DNA of 64,000 nucleotides from Massilia sp. YIM B02769 (lineage in GTDB: Bacteria > Pseudomonadota > Gammaproteobacteria > Burkholderiales > Burkholderiaceae_D): positions 372,001-436,000 of the forward strand of contig NZ_JASNRC010000002.1 in NCBI RefSeq assembly GCF_030411995.1, written 5' to 3'. This document shows positions 1 through 8,481 of the stretch, piece after piece; the first letter of the stretch is position 1; the number at the start of each line of letters is the position of its first letter. The notes beneath the pieces are model-generated. The model was given only the letters and a program-made list of their open reading frames with translations, was not told where the DNA came from and did not search any database. The position numbers and the translations under genes are program-made.

Positions 1-903
1 GTACTGCTTGTCGATCGGCAGGTTGTCTTCCAGCTCCTGCATGTGCTTGCCGAAGAAGTTCAGCTTTTGCGTTTCCTGCGGATCGCGCACGCTCACATAC
101 GCCTCGAAGGCGGCCTTGTAGCCGAACAGTTCGTCGTTATAGGTCTCGTAGGGGCCGATGGTGATGTCGACCGGGCTGTCGAGGTCCATCCAGGCGAAGT
201 CCGAGGCCAGGTAGTCGTTCGACAGGAAGGCGTCGGCGCGCAGGCTCAGGAATTTCTTCAGCGAGGCGTTGTCGGTGTGGGCGGCCGCTTCGCGCAGCAG
301 CTTGGCCAGTTTTTCCAGCTCCGGCTTGTATTCCTCGGAATATTTTACGGTGCGGAATGTGCCGGCCTTGTCGCCGCGGATGACGGTGAAGTACCACTGG
401 GCGGCTTCCTTGTCTTTCGCCGGCAGCGCGTTCATCCAGGCTTCCAGGGCTTCCTTGGTGGCCCCGGCTGGATAGAAGTTGGCGGCGTCGGGCTTGCGTG
501 CGGGGATGCCGATGCCGGCGTACTCGGCGGGCATGAAGGAGCGGTTGCCGTCGATGATCGACCACGGTCCCTTGTTCAGCCAAAAGTAATCCTGGCGCGC
601 CTTGCCGAGCGGGGAGTTGTCCTTTTGCAGGGCGGCCCACAGGGCTTCGTTGCTGGTCCAGCGCTGGCGCAGTTGCAGGGTGTCGACGATCTTCGCGGCT
701 TCCACCAGCTTGGCGATGGCGGCGCGGTCGCCTTGCGAGAGTTTGGAGGTGTCGGCGCGCAGTTCGATCGGGGCGAAGCGTTTCGCCATGGTGTTCAGTT
801 CGGCGACGCTGGCGGGGCCAGGTTTGGTGGCGGGTGCGTCGGCGGCGGTGACGGCGCCGGCGGCGGCCAAGGCCAGGACGAGTGGAGCGAGAAGGTATTT
901 CAT
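1..903 (-). CDS. Secreted M49-type (dipeptidyl-peptidase III-like) zinc hydrolase, 5' part only
   Basis: The gene starts at 903 and runs off the left edge, so only the first 301 codons are visible. The protein opens with a Sec-type signal peptide (MKYLLAPLVLALAAAGAVTA) and is therefore probably periplasmic. The segment around residues 230-290, with DLDSPVDITIGPYETYNDEL, is typical of the dipeptidyl-peptidase III family (M49), zinc enzymes that remove dipeptides from peptide N-termini. The HEXXGH-type zinc motif of that family would lie beyond the window, so catalytic competence cannot be judged. Upstream, 970-1219 is a palindromic repeat, so the promoter must lie in or close to it. The family call is from recognition only. 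Confidence 0.72.
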   Translation of the reverse strand, partial: MKYLLAPLVLALAAAGAVTAADAPATKPGPASVAELNTMAKRFAPIELRADTSKLSQGDRAAIAKLVEAAKIVDTLQLRQRWTSNEALWAALQKDNSPLGKARQDYFWLNKGPWSIIDGNRSFMPAEYAGIGIPARKPDAANFYPAGATKEALEAWMNALPAKDKEAAQWYFTVIRGDKAGTFRTVKYSEEYKPELEKLAKLLREAAAHTDNASLKKFLSLRADAFLSNDYLASDFAWMDLDSPVDITIGPYETYNDELFGYKAAFEAYVSVRDPQETQKLNFFGKHMQELEDNLPIDKQY

Positions 904-969
904 GTGTCCCCTGTTGGTGTAGGTGCAGCAGGAGATTGTAATACCGTTTGATTGCACCACCGACGTTGA

Positions 970-1219
970 CCGTACGGTGGGGTGTTTGAAGCCGGGGGCT
1001 TCAAACACGAAGTGCCCACGCGGTTACGTGCTTATCCTTGCACCTGCTGCGGTGAAGCGTCGCTCGCGACATCGGCCAAGGCCAAAACGGTATGCATGGG
1101 TTTCGCCCATTGCATATTTCGCGAGCGAGTCGGTTCTGATACAGGTGCAAGGATATGCACGCAACCGCGTGGGCACTTCGTGTTTGAAGCCCCCGGCTTC
1201 AAACACCCCACCGTACGGG
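970..1219. repeat. CCGTACGG-ended palindromic intergenic element, copy 1 (longest)
   Basis: This 250-bp element has near-perfect terminal inverted repeats of roughly 78 bp. Both ends read CCGTACGGTGGGGTG inward, followed by a GTTTGAAGCC hairpin and then GTGCCCACGCGGTTACGTG. An inner inverted pair (TCGCTCGCGA / TCGCGAGCGA) flanks the centre. It lies between the 3' end of the NodT gene and the 5' end of the M49 gene. Related copies lie at 20500, 30186, 32852 and 37508. No transposase is encoded. Because it is nearly palindromic, both strands can be read as a small open frame beginning with the same peptide. I do not regard that frame as a gene. Confidence 0.9.
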
Positions 1220-1266
1220 AAGGGGCGCAGGCCAGGGATATTTTTCTGGCCAGCTTACGATACTAT

Positions 1267-2736
1267 TTACCGCACCGTCGCCAGCGCCGGCGCCTGGCTC
1301 CAACCACCACCCAGCGCACGCGCCACGGCCACCGACGCCAGCAAACGCTGGGTCCGGATCTGCGCCGCCGCGCGGTCGGCCGCCAGCGTGCTGCGCTGGG
1401 CGTCGATCACGTCGAGGTAGGTCGACACGCCGCGCTCGTAGCGCGCCTGCGCCACCAGCAGCGCGCGCGCCGCGGCTTCCTGGGCCTGGGCCTGGACGTC
1501 GCCCTGCTTCTGGCGCTGCTGCACGTCCGACAGCGCGTCTTCCACTTCGCGCAGCGCCGTCAGCAGGCGGTTCTCGTGGTTCGCCACCGCCTCTTCGTAG
1601 CGCGCCTGGTACAGCGCCAGATTCGCGCGGTTGCGGCCGCCGTCGAACACCGGCAAGGACAAGGCCAGCGGTCCCACCGAGAACTGGCGCGCACTGCCGC
1701 CGGCCAGGTCACGCAGGGATTCCGACGCATAGCCGAAGTTGCCGGTCAGGGTCAGCGAAGGATAGAACATGCCCTCGGCCACGCCCACCTGCGCGTTGGC
1801 CGCCTTCAAGTTCGCCACGCTCGCCGCCAGGTCGGGACGCTGGCCCAGCAGGCTGGCCGGCAGGCCGACCGGAATGGCGGGCGGCAGCGGCAGCGCGGTC
1901 TTGGCGGCGCTGGCCACCAGCGGCGTGCTCGGCGAGACGCCGACCAGGGTCGCCAGCGCGTGCTCGACCGCGTTGCGCTGGCGCTGCACTTCGTGCAGAT
2001 CGGCTTCGGCATTCGCGCGCTCGATGCGGGCACGCGACACGTCCAGCTCGTTCGACAGGCCGGCATTGAAGCGCGCCTCGATCAGCTCCTGCGCTTCGCG
2101 GCGGGCGGCCAGGGCATCGACCAGGATCGCCTGCTCGGCATCCAGCCCGCGCAGCTGCCAGTAGCTCTGTGCCACCTGGCCGGTCAGCATCAGCAGCACG
2201 GCGTCGCGGTCGTCCTGGGCGGCCAGGGCCTGGGCGTCGGCCGCTTCCACGATACGGCGCACACGGCCCCAGATATCGAGCTCGTAGGACAGTGAGGCGC
2301 CGACCGTGTAGTTGTTACCTTCGATCGAACGGCCGCCGAGCGCCAGGCCCTGCGCCGTCTCGGCCGAGGTGCGCGAATTCGAGATGCCGGCGTTCACCGA
2401 CACGTTCGGCGCCTGGCCGGCGCGCACCACGCCGAGCTGGGCTTGCGCCTGCAGCAGGCGCTGGCCGGCGGCTTTCGCGCCCGGGCTGTCGCGCAGGGCG
2501 CGCGCTTCCAGTTCGCTCAGGGTGGCGTCGTTGAAGACGGTCCACCAGTCGGCCGGCAGGCGCGCAGCATCGGCAGCGCCGACAGGGGCAGCGGCGGCAT
2601 GGCGGAAGGCGGTTTCCTGCGCGCCTTTCGGGGCCACGAAGTCGGGACCGATCGTCGAGCAGCCGGACACCACTACAGCGGCGGCGATGGCAAGCGCCGC
2701 GCGGCGCGGGAGGTTCTTGGCAAAGGAATCGAACAT
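1267..2736 (-). CDS. NodT/OprM-family outer-membrane efflux lipoprotein
   Basis: Predicted 489-residue outer-membrane channel of a tripartite efflux pump. The N-terminus MFDSFAKNLPRR is followed by a hydrophobic stretch and a lipobox (VSGC, acylated Cys26), then the family hallmark STIGPDFVAP. Two OEP repeats with long periodic helices follow (for example ALREVEDALSDVQQRQ near the C-terminus). The ATG at 2736 is chosen because it follows a purine-rich site (GAAGAGAAA) and places the lipobox correctly; a longer frame to 2832 would add an Arg-rich, unlikely extension. It is the last gene of the operon, 26 bp after the DHA2 transporter, which supports a role in exporting the same substrates. Confidence 0.93.
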   Translation of the reverse strand: MFDSFAKNLPRRAALAIAAAVVVSGCSTIGPDFVAPKGAQETAFRHAAAAPVGAADAARLPADWWTVFNDATLSELEARALRDSPGAKAAGQRLLQAQAQLGVVRAGQAPNVSVNAGISNSRTSAETAQGLALGGRSIEGNNYTVGASLSYELDIWGRVRRIVEAADAQALAAQDDRDAVLLMLTGQVAQSYWQLRGLDAEQAILVDALAARREAQELIEARFNAGLSNELDVSRARIERANAEADLHEVQRQRNAVEHALATLVGVSPSTPLVASAAKTALPLPPAIPVGLPASLLGQRPDLAASVANLKAANAQVGVAEGMFYPSLTLTGNFGYASESLRDLAGGSARQFSVGPLALSLPVFDGGRNRANLALYQARYEEAVANHENRLLTALREVEDALSDVQQRQKQGDVQAQAQEAAARALLVAQARYERGVSTYLDVIDAQRSTLAADRAAAQIRTQRLLASVAVARALGGGWSQAPALATVR

Positions 2737-2762
2737 CGTTTTTCTCTTCAATCGAATAGGGT

Positions 2763-4367
2763 TCAATGGCCACCGCCGCCGGCGCCGCCGGGGGACTTGA
2801 CCTTGTCGGCGAGCCAGACCACGGCGATGCACGAGATCAGGATCAGGCCGACGATCCAGAAGCCGTCGTTGTAGGCCATCACATACGATTCGCGCCGCAC
2901 GATGCGGTCGAGCGCGGCGAGCGCCTGGTTGGCGGCCGTGGCCGGGTCGATGCCGCTGGCCATGAAGGCTTGCGTCATCTGGTCCAGGCGCTCCTGGGTC
3001 GCCGGTGCGTAGGTCGACACCGACTCGCCGATGCGCGCCGAGTGGAAGTGCTCGCGGTTGGTCAGCGAGGTCGCCAGCAGCGCGATCCCGACCGAGCCGC
3101 CCAGGTTACGCGTCATGTTGAACAGGCTCGAGGCCGACGGCATGTCCTTCGGGGCGATGCCCTGCATGGCGAAGTTCGACAGCGTCAGCATCACGAAGGG
3201 CTGGCCGATGGCGCGGATGATCTGGGTGACCATCAGCTGGTCGTAGCCGGTGGTGGCGTCCATGAAGGCGTTCATCAGGCAGGAGCCGCCGAACAGCAGC
3301 AAGCCAAAGCTGCACATGATGCGGTTGTCGACCTTCGACGACAGGGCGGCGGCGAACGGCATCACGATCAACTGCGGCAGGCCGACCCAGGCGATCACTT
3401 CGCCGATCTGCATCGGCGTGTAGCCGGCGATCTGGCCCAGGTACAGCGGCAGCAGGTAGGACGACCCGTACAGGCCCATGCCGGTCACCGCCGACAGCGC
3501 GGTCGCGACCAGGAAGTTACGCTGGCCGTAGAGGCGCAGGTTCACGAACGACTGCTGGCGGACAAAACTGTTCGCTACCCAGCCGAGGATGCCGATCAGC
3601 GCCAGCGCGGCAAAGCTGATGATGAAGCTCGAATCGAACCAGTCCTTCGAATTGCCCTCTTCCAGGAAGATGGTCAAACAACCCAGGCCCATCGCCATCA
3701 GGAAGATGCCGAGCCAGTCGGCGTGCACCAATTGGCCGATCTGCGCCTTCTCTTTATCCAGTCCCCACATGATGCCGGCGATCAGCAGCACGCCCGGCAC
3801 CCAGTTGATGTAGAAGATCGAGGGCCAGTTGTACAGCTCGGACAGGTAGCCGCCCAGGGTCGGGCCCATGGCCGGCGCCAGCGTGGCGGTAAGGCCGAAA
3901 ATCGCCATGCCGACCGCGCGCTTCGACGACGGCAGGCGCGTCATCACGAGCGTCATCGCCATCGGGATCAGGGCGCCGCCGGTGAAGCCTTGCATCATGC
4001 GGAAAGCGATCATGCTTTCCAGGTTCCAGGCCGCGCCGCACAGGGTCGAGAAGACCAGGAACAGCGCGGTGGTGCCGATCATGTAGTTGCGCACCCCGAA
4101 GGCGCGCGCGAACAGCGCCGTCATCGGGATCACGACGATCTCGGCGCACAGGTAGGCGGTGGAAATCCAGGAACCCTCTTCCTGGGTCGCCGACAGCGTG
4201 CCCAGGATGTCGCGCAGCGACGAGTTGGTGATCTGGATGTCGAGCACCGCCATGAAGGCGCCGAGCATGCCGGCGGCGACCGCGATCCAGGTGCGCAACC
4301 CGATGGCGGCGCCGGCAGCCGGCGCGCCCGGGAAGGCGGCTGGCGCGGCCTTGGTCGTAGTGCTCAT
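2763..4367 (-). CDS. DHA2-family MFS drug transporter (EmrB/QacA type)
   Basis: 534-residue inner-membrane proton antiporter with about 14 hydrophobic segments. After a Thr/Ala-rich start it shows the DHA2 signature in helix 1 (GAFMAVLDIQITNSSL), EEGSWISTAYLCAEIVVIPM, and the motif-C-like GPTLGGYL around residue 170. It probably pairs with the HlyD-type adaptor encoded 44 bp upstream and the NodT channel downstream to carry toxic compounds across both membranes, as EmrAB-TolC does. The substrate cannot be read from the sequence. The divergent TetR gene at 5692 is the likely regulator of the operon. Confidence 0.94.
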   Translation of the reverse strand: MSTTTKAAPAAFPGAPAAGAAIGLRTWIAVAAGMLGAFMAVLDIQITNSSLRDILGTLSATQEEGSWISTAYLCAEIVVIPMTALFARAFGVRNYMIGTTALFLVFSTLCGAAWNLESMIAFRMMQGFTGGALIPMAMTLVMTRLPSSKRAVGMAIFGLTATLAPAMGPTLGGYLSELYNWPSIFYINWVPGVLLIAGIMWGLDKEKAQIGQLVHADWLGIFLMAMGLGCLTIFLEEGNSKDWFDSSFIISFAALALIGILGWVANSFVRQQSFVNLRLYGQRNFLVATALSAVTGMGLYGSSYLLPLYLGQIAGYTPMQIGEVIAWVGLPQLIVMPFAAALSSKVDNRIMCSFGLLLFGGSCLMNAFMDATTGYDQLMVTQIIRAIGQPFVMLTLSNFAMQGIAPKDMPSASSLFNMTRNLGGSVGIALLATSLTNREHFHSARIGESVSTYAPATQERLDQMTQAFMASGIDPATAANQALAALDRIVRRESYVMAYNDGFWIVGLILISCIAVVWLADKVKSPGGAGGGGH

Positions 4368-4411
4368 GGGTGGTCCTTGGCGTAGTGGCTCAAGCGATCA
4401 GGCTCAGGCGA

Positions 4412-5578
4412 TTACTTGGCGGCCGCGCGCATTGGCTCGGCCTGGGTGGCTTCGGCCTTCTGGCGCAAATCGATCTCGGCAACCACCGACATACCCGGCA
4501 CCAGGCGGCCGGACAGGCGTTGCACGTCCTTCTGGTCGAACACGATCTTCACCGGCACGCGCTGCACGATCTTGGTGAAGTTGCCGGTCGCGTTATCGGC
4601 CGGCAGCAGCGCGAACTGGTTGCCCGAGGCCGGCGAGAAGCTGTCCACGCGGCCGACCAGGTGCTCGTCCGGCAGCGCATCGACGGCGAGCTCCACTTCC
4701 TGGCCCGGCTTCAGGCCGGCCAGCTGGGTTTCCTTGAAGTTGGCGGTGACCCAGACCTTGTCCTCGACCACGGCGACGAGTTGCTGGCCCGGCTGCACGC
4801 GCGCACCCACTTCCACGCTGCGGCGGCCGATACGGCCGTCGACCGGCGCCACGATGCGGCTGTAGCCGACCTGCTGCTGCGCGTCCTTGAGTTGCGCCTG
4901 CAGCACCTTGATCTGCGCGTTCAGCACGTCGCGCGCCGAGCTGGCGGCGGCGATGTTGGCCTTGGCGGCGTTCGCGGTATCGCGGCGGGCGGCGACATCG
5001 GCGGTGGCGGCGGCGCGCGCGGCGTTCGCGGCGTCGACTTCGGCCTTCGAGACCGCCTTCATGGTGGTGTTGTACAGCTGGCCGAAGCGCTCGGCGTCCT
5101 GGCGCGCACGCACCAGCAGGGCCTGCGACTGGCCGACCTGGGCGGATGCGGCTTCGGCTTGCGCCTTCACCTGTGCGACCTGGGCGTCGGCCTGGATCAC
5201 CTGCTGTTTCGCGCTGGCGATCTGCGCCTCGATCTGCTCGACGCGCACGTGCTGGTCGGCCGGGTCGAGTTCGGCGATCGGGTCGCCCGCCTTCACATGC
5301 TGGTTGTCTTCCACCAGCACGCGCGTGACCACGCCGGCGATGCGCGACGAGACCGGGTGCACGTGGCCGGCGACGTAGGCATTCTCGGTCTCGACGAAGT
5401 TATGGCTGCGGTACCACATGCGGCCGCCGGCGACGGCGGCTGCCAGGGCGATCAGGCCGACCACGACCAGCACGCGCTTGTTGGGCGGGGTCTTGCCGGC
5501 GGCGGCAGGTGCGTTGGAAGCGGCAGGAGGAACGGCACCGTGCGGGGCTGGCGCGCCGGAAGTCTGCGGTTGGGACAT
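4412..5578 (-). CDS. HlyD/EmrA-family membrane-fusion protein
   Basis: 388-residue periplasmic adaptor of the efflux pump and first gene of the operon. It has a Pro/Ala-rich cytoplasmic tail, one transmembrane helix (about residues 34-52, RVLVVVGLIALAAAVAG), a split biotinyl-lipoyl-like domain (YVAGHVHPVSSRIAGVV and YSRIVAPVDGRIGRRSVEVG) and a long alanine/glutamine-rich coiled-coil hairpin between them (about residues 110-240). This is the EmrA layout. The start at 5578 faces the TetR gene, and an 8-bp-armed palindrome in the shared intergenic region is a likely operator. Confidence 0.94.
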   Translation of the reverse strand: MSQPQTSGAPAPHGAVPPAASNAPAAAGKTPPNKRVLVVVGLIALAAAVAGGRMWYRSHNFVETENAYVAGHVHPVSSRIAGVVTRVLVEDNQHVKAGDPIAELDPADQHVRVEQIEAQIASAKQQVIQADAQVAQVKAQAEAASAQVGQSQALLVRARQDAERFGQLYNTTMKAVSKAEVDAANAARAAATADVAARRDTANAAKANIAAASSARDVLNAQIKVLQAQLKDAQQQVGYSRIVAPVDGRIGRRSVEVGARVQPGQQLVAVVEDKVWVTANFKETQLAGLKPGQEVELAVDALPDEHLVGRVDSFSPASGNQFALLPADNATGNFTKIVQRVPVKIVFDQKDVQRLSGRLVPGMSVVAEIDLRQKAEATQAEPMRAAAK

Positions 5579-5645
5579 GAAGGCAACTCCGAAAAGGGAA
5601 TAAGTGTTGTCCTACATTATTCGGCATCTTCCCAAGTTCGTCAAG

Positions 5646-5669
5646 AAATGAAACGGTTGCATTTCATTT
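5646..5669. promoter_or_regulatory. Candidate TetR operator
   Basis: A perfect inverted repeat, AAATGAAA - 8 nt - TTTCATTT, sits in the 113-bp gap between the divergent efflux operon (start 5578) and the tetR gene (start 5692). Size and symmetry fit a TetR-family dimer site. It ends about 22 bp before the tetR start codon, so binding could repress both directions. Function is inferred from symmetry and position only. Confidence 0.5.
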
Positions 5670-5691
5670 GTTGGTGATTTACAGTGGCGGC

Positions 5692-6384
5692 ATGAGCAAA
5701 CCATCGCAAGCACTCGCATCCACTGAAGAAAGCCTGCCGGCAGAGATGCCGACGGCGGCCTGCCCGCGCAGCGCCGGGCGCCCGAAGGCAGGCGACGTCG
5801 AAGCCCGCACCCAGGACCTGATCGACGCCGCTGCCCGCCTGTTCCTGGCCAACGGCTACACCCGTACCAGCCTGGAAGCCATCGCCCGCGCCGCGCGCGT
5901 TGCGGTGCGCACCATCTATGTGAAGTTCGGCGGCAAGGCCGGCCTGCTGAATGCGGTGCTGATGGCGCGCCGCGACCAGTTCTTCCGCATGCGCGACATG
6001 GACAAGGACATGCGCCCCTTCCGCGAGGTGGTCGGCGACTTCGCGCACCAGTTCTTCGACCTGCTGTCCAAGGATCAATTGATTGCGATGCAGCGCGTGG
6101 TGATTGCCGAAGCGCCGGGCAACCCGGAACTGGCCGATACCTTCTATGGCGCCGGGCCGCGCCTGACGCGCGAAATGATCGACCGCTTCTTCGCCCGCGC
6201 CGACGTGCGTGCCCAGTTGCGCGACGACCTGCCCTTCCCCCAGCTGCCCGCTTTCCTGATCAGCATCATCGCCGGCGACAGCGTGCAGCGCTTCGTGTTT
6301 CCCGACGCCCAGCCCGAACCGGCCGAGGCGCACCGCCTGCTCGATGAGCGGTTGAACATGTTCTATCGTGCGGTCTTGCGATAG
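5692..6384 (+). CDS. TetR/AcrR-family transcriptional regulator
   Basis: 230-residue regulator. An N-terminal helix-turn-helix (about residues 30-80) contains RTQDLIDAAARLFLANGY and TSLEAIARAARVAVRTIYVKF, the classic TetR_N pattern. The rest is an all-helical ligand-binding region resembling TetR_C domains of AcrR-like proteins. It is transcribed away from the EmrAB/NodT-like operon and most likely represses it, with the pump substrate as inducer. The ATG at 5692 is preferred over an in-frame start at 5668, which would add eight residues and run into the palindrome. Confidence 0.9.
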   Translation: MSKPSQALASTEESLPAEMPTAACPRSAGRPKAGDVEARTQDLIDAAARLFLANGYTRTSLEAIARAARVAVRTIYVKFGGKAGLLNAVLMARRDQFFRMRDMDKDMRPFREVVGDFAHQFFDLLSKDQLIAMQRVVIAEAPGNPELADTFYGAGPRLTREMIDRFFARADVRAQLRDDLPFPQLPAFLISIIAGDSVQRFVFPDAQPEPAEAHRLLDERLNMFYRAVLR

Positions 6385-6482
6385 CGCCATTTCCTACCGA
6401 TACTGCTGAGCAAATGTGCGTCAGCGCACCGAACGCAGGCATGCTTGTGTGAGAAGCTGATTCCCTTATCAAGGAGGATGTC

Positions 6483-6533
6483 ATGGATCTCAACAAGAAC
6501 ATCACAGCGTTGAATCGCGGGGAGGCAGCATGA
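6483..6533 (+). CDS. 16-residue leader peptide coupled to the next small gene
   Basis: A very short frame, MDLNKNITALNRGEAA, follows a near-ideal ribosome-binding site (AAGGAGG, 6471-6477) at good spacing. Its TGA stop overlaps the ATG of the next gene (ATGA at 6530-6533). The strong site in front of so short a frame, plus the stop-start overlap, suggests translational coupling or a regulatory leader. No family is recognised, and conservation would decide whether it is real. Confidence 0.45.
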   Translation: MDLNKNITALNRGEAA

Positions 6534-6715
6534 GCAAGACCTCCCGTTATGAATGGCGCGACCAGCAAGCCGCGCTGCACGAACGCATGAAGGGTTTCCT
6601 GCAAAACCCGGGCAACGAACAGCTGGAAGCCGTCGTCGCCGAAATGCGCGCCTATGCGAATGCGGCCAAGACCGGCCAGATCGATATTCCACAGACCTGG
6701 ACCAGCTACAGTTGA
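6530..6715 (+). CDS. Small conserved-looking protein of unknown function (61 aa)
   Basis: Small soluble, helical, charged protein (MSKTSRYEWRDQQAALHERM...). No transmembrane segment, signal peptide or known motif is visible. It has its own GGGGAGG site inside the 16-codon leader and overlaps the leader stop by 4 bp. A clear rho-independent terminator follows 27 bp downstream, so this is a compact transcription unit. I do not recognise the family. Confidence 0.65.
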   Translation: MSKTSRYEWRDQQAALHERMKGFLQNPGNEQLEAVVAEMRAYANAAKTGQIDIPQTWTSYS

Positions 6716-6742
6716 CTCTGACCGACAAGCGCTAACGCGCAC

Positions 6743-6774
6743 GCCGCCCCACGCAAGTCGGGCGGCTTTTTTTT
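6743..6774 (+). terminator. Rho-independent terminator
   Basis: A perfect 7-bp stem, GCCGCCC / GGGCGGC, is followed by eight T residues (6767-6774). It ends the small-protein unit. The convergent membrane-protein gene ends 5 bp beyond it at 6779. Confidence 0.9.
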
Positions 6775-6778
6775 GTCG

Positions 6779-7342
6779 TCAAACAGCGGGGGTCAGCGCT
6801 GCTGGCGAATGCGCGACGGTGCGGGAGCGCATCTGCAGCAAGGTCAGTGCATAGGCTGCCACCACCACGACCGCCGATGCCGTTACCAGCTGTGCCGGAA
6901 ACGCGAACCATACCGCGACAAGGCCGGCCGTGCGCAGCACGGCATGCTGGTAGCCAAGCGGGTGGGCAATAATCCACGAATACACCATCCAGTGCAGGCC
7001 CAGCCCGATTCCCAGGCTGAGCGGTACGAATTGCGGTGCATGCAGCAGCAGCGGAATATGCAGCGCCCACAACAGGTTGACCATCATTACGCACACGCCC
7101 ATGAGCTTGGCGAGCGGGTTTGTGTTATCGATTAATTGCTCGCCACGCAGCCTTGCAATGGCAAGCGCGACCGGAAAGATAGCGCCGGTCGCGAACACCA
7201 GCGCCAGCACCGCCGTCTTCGGCGGCAGCAAGAGGCCAAGGGCGGCCACGACGGCCCATACGGCCATGCCGGCAAGCGGCATCGATAACGAACGCCTGGA
7301 ACGGATATCGAAATCAATGCGAAGGTCTTCCAACGTCTGCAT
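6779..7342 (-). CDS. Integral membrane protein, DUF7010-like
   Basis: 187 residues with about six hydrophobic helices and a short polar N-terminus (MQTLEDLRIDFDIRSRRSLS). The combination of IDFDIRSRRSLSMPLAG, LVFATGAIFPVALAIARL and HWMVYSWIIAHPLGY resembles the DUF7010 group of small membrane proteins found in many bacteria. No function is known to me and nothing in the neighbourhood points to one. The family name is a moderate-confidence recognition. Confidence 0.7.
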   Translation of the reverse strand: MQTLEDLRIDFDIRSRRSLSMPLAGMAVWAVVAALGLLLPPKTAVLALVFATGAIFPVALAIARLRGEQLIDNTNPLAKLMGVCVMMVNLLWALHIPLLLHAPQFVPLSLGIGLGLHWMVYSWIIAHPLGYQHAVLRTAGLVAVWFAFPAQLVTASAVVVVAAYALTLLQMRSRTVAHSPAALTPAV

Positions 7343-7524
7343 CAGTGCCCCTGGCTGGTTGTCAATACAGCAGCAAATCTAGCACGACACTTTCAAATTG
7401 CAAAGGAAAAGTAGGACAGGCATCGCGCAGGACAGCAAGGCGACCCGCCAGCGCGGCCGCGGCCTCCTGCTTCGAAACAAAAGCCTGGCCAAACCACGTG
7501 TCGTGCCAAGCCCGCTCCCGCTGT

Positions 7525-8481
7525 TTATTTACCCAGCAGGAAGACCAGCGGCGCCTCCAGACGCTCGGCCCAGGCTTTTTCGTTGTGGTCGTCGGCCGGA
7601 TACACCTTGCTCAGGTAGTGGGCGTCGGTATAACCCTTGTCGCGCACGATCTGGTCGACGAGGGTCTGATACGGCGCATACAGCGCGTCGAGGCCGACGC
7701 CGCCATGGTCCTGGTACAGCTTGTGTCCCTGCGGCGGCGGCAGTTTGTGGTTCAGGTAGTTGTAGGCGGCCAGCGGCAGGGCGGCGTTGTGCCTGCCGGT
7801 GCCGGGCCAGTGCGTCGACAGGCCGGCCGCGCCGCCGAATACCTGCGGGTATTCGCTCATCGCGTACACCGAAATCAGGCCGCCCATGCTCGATCCCATG
7901 ATAAAGGTGCCCGCCGCATCCGTGCGCGTGGCGTACCTGGCGTCGATGACCGGCTTCAGTTCCTGCACCAGGAAGCGCAGGTAATCGTCGGCTTCCGGCG
8001 CGTGCTTCAGGCCGTCGCGCACGAAGGCGGCGCGTGCTTCCGGCGTCATCTCGTCCAGGAATTTCTCGGGAAAGTATTCGAAGTAGCGGTTCTGCGCGAT
8101 GTTGAAGACACCGACGATGATCGTGTCCTCGACCTTCCCTTCGCGCATCAAGCGCGCCAGGGTCTCGTGCACATGCCAGGCGGTCTTGTTCCAGGTGGTG
8201 GACGAATCGAACAGCATCTGGCCGTCGTGCATGTAGAGCACCTGGAAGCGCTTGCCGGCGCGCGCCTTCTCGGCATAATCGCCGGGAACCCACACTTCCA
8301 CCGGACGCGCCTCGACGAACTTCGACGGCGCCAGCGCCAGGCGCTCGAGCTTGCCAACGGTAACGCGTGCGGCGGCCGGCGCAGCCGATGCCGATGGGGC
8401 AGGCGCGGCAGGTGCGGCCGATGCCGGCAAAACAGCGGACAACACGGACAGGCAAAGGCAGGTCTTGGCGAAGGACTTCAC
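7525..8481 (-). CDS. Secreted alpha/beta-hydrolase, esterase family (Fes/CE1-like)
   Basis: 318-residue predicted esterase. A Sec signal and an Ala/Pro-rich spacer (to about residue 40) are followed by an esterase-D-type domain. The nucleophile elbow GSSMGG lies around residue 195, RFQVLYMHDGQMLFD near residue 85 is typical of this family, and His299 in DDHNEKAW is the probable catalytic histidine. Relatives hydrolyse siderophore esters or carbohydrate-bound acyl groups; the substrate here is unknown. It is divergent from the carotenoid cluster, with 318 bp between. Confidence 0.85.
   Translation of the reverse strand: MKSFAKTCLCLSVLSAVLPASAAPAAPAPSASAAPAAARVTVGKLERLALAPSKFVEARPVEVWVPGDYAEKARAGKRFQVLYMHDGQMLFDSSTTWNKTAWHVHETLARLMREGKVEDTIIVGVFNIAQNRYFEYFPEKFLDEMTPEARAAFVRDGLKHAPEADDYLRFLVQELKPVIDARYATRTDAAGTFIMGSSMGGLISVYAMSEYPQVFGGAAGLSTHWPGTGRHNAALPLAAYNYLNHKLPPPQGHKLYQDHGGVGLDALYAPYQTLVDQIVRDKGYTDAHYLSKVYPADDHNEKAWAERLEAPLVFLLGK

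Noticed and set aside
982..1206. Open frames on both strands inside the palindromic element
   Set aside because: They exist because the element is self-complementary. No ribosome site, and other copies of the element do not preserve the frame.
2766..4385. Long open frame opposite the DHA2 transporter gene
   Set aside because: Third-position GC bias of the real gene leaves the antisense frame open. The product is His/Arg/Gln-rich without any family features.
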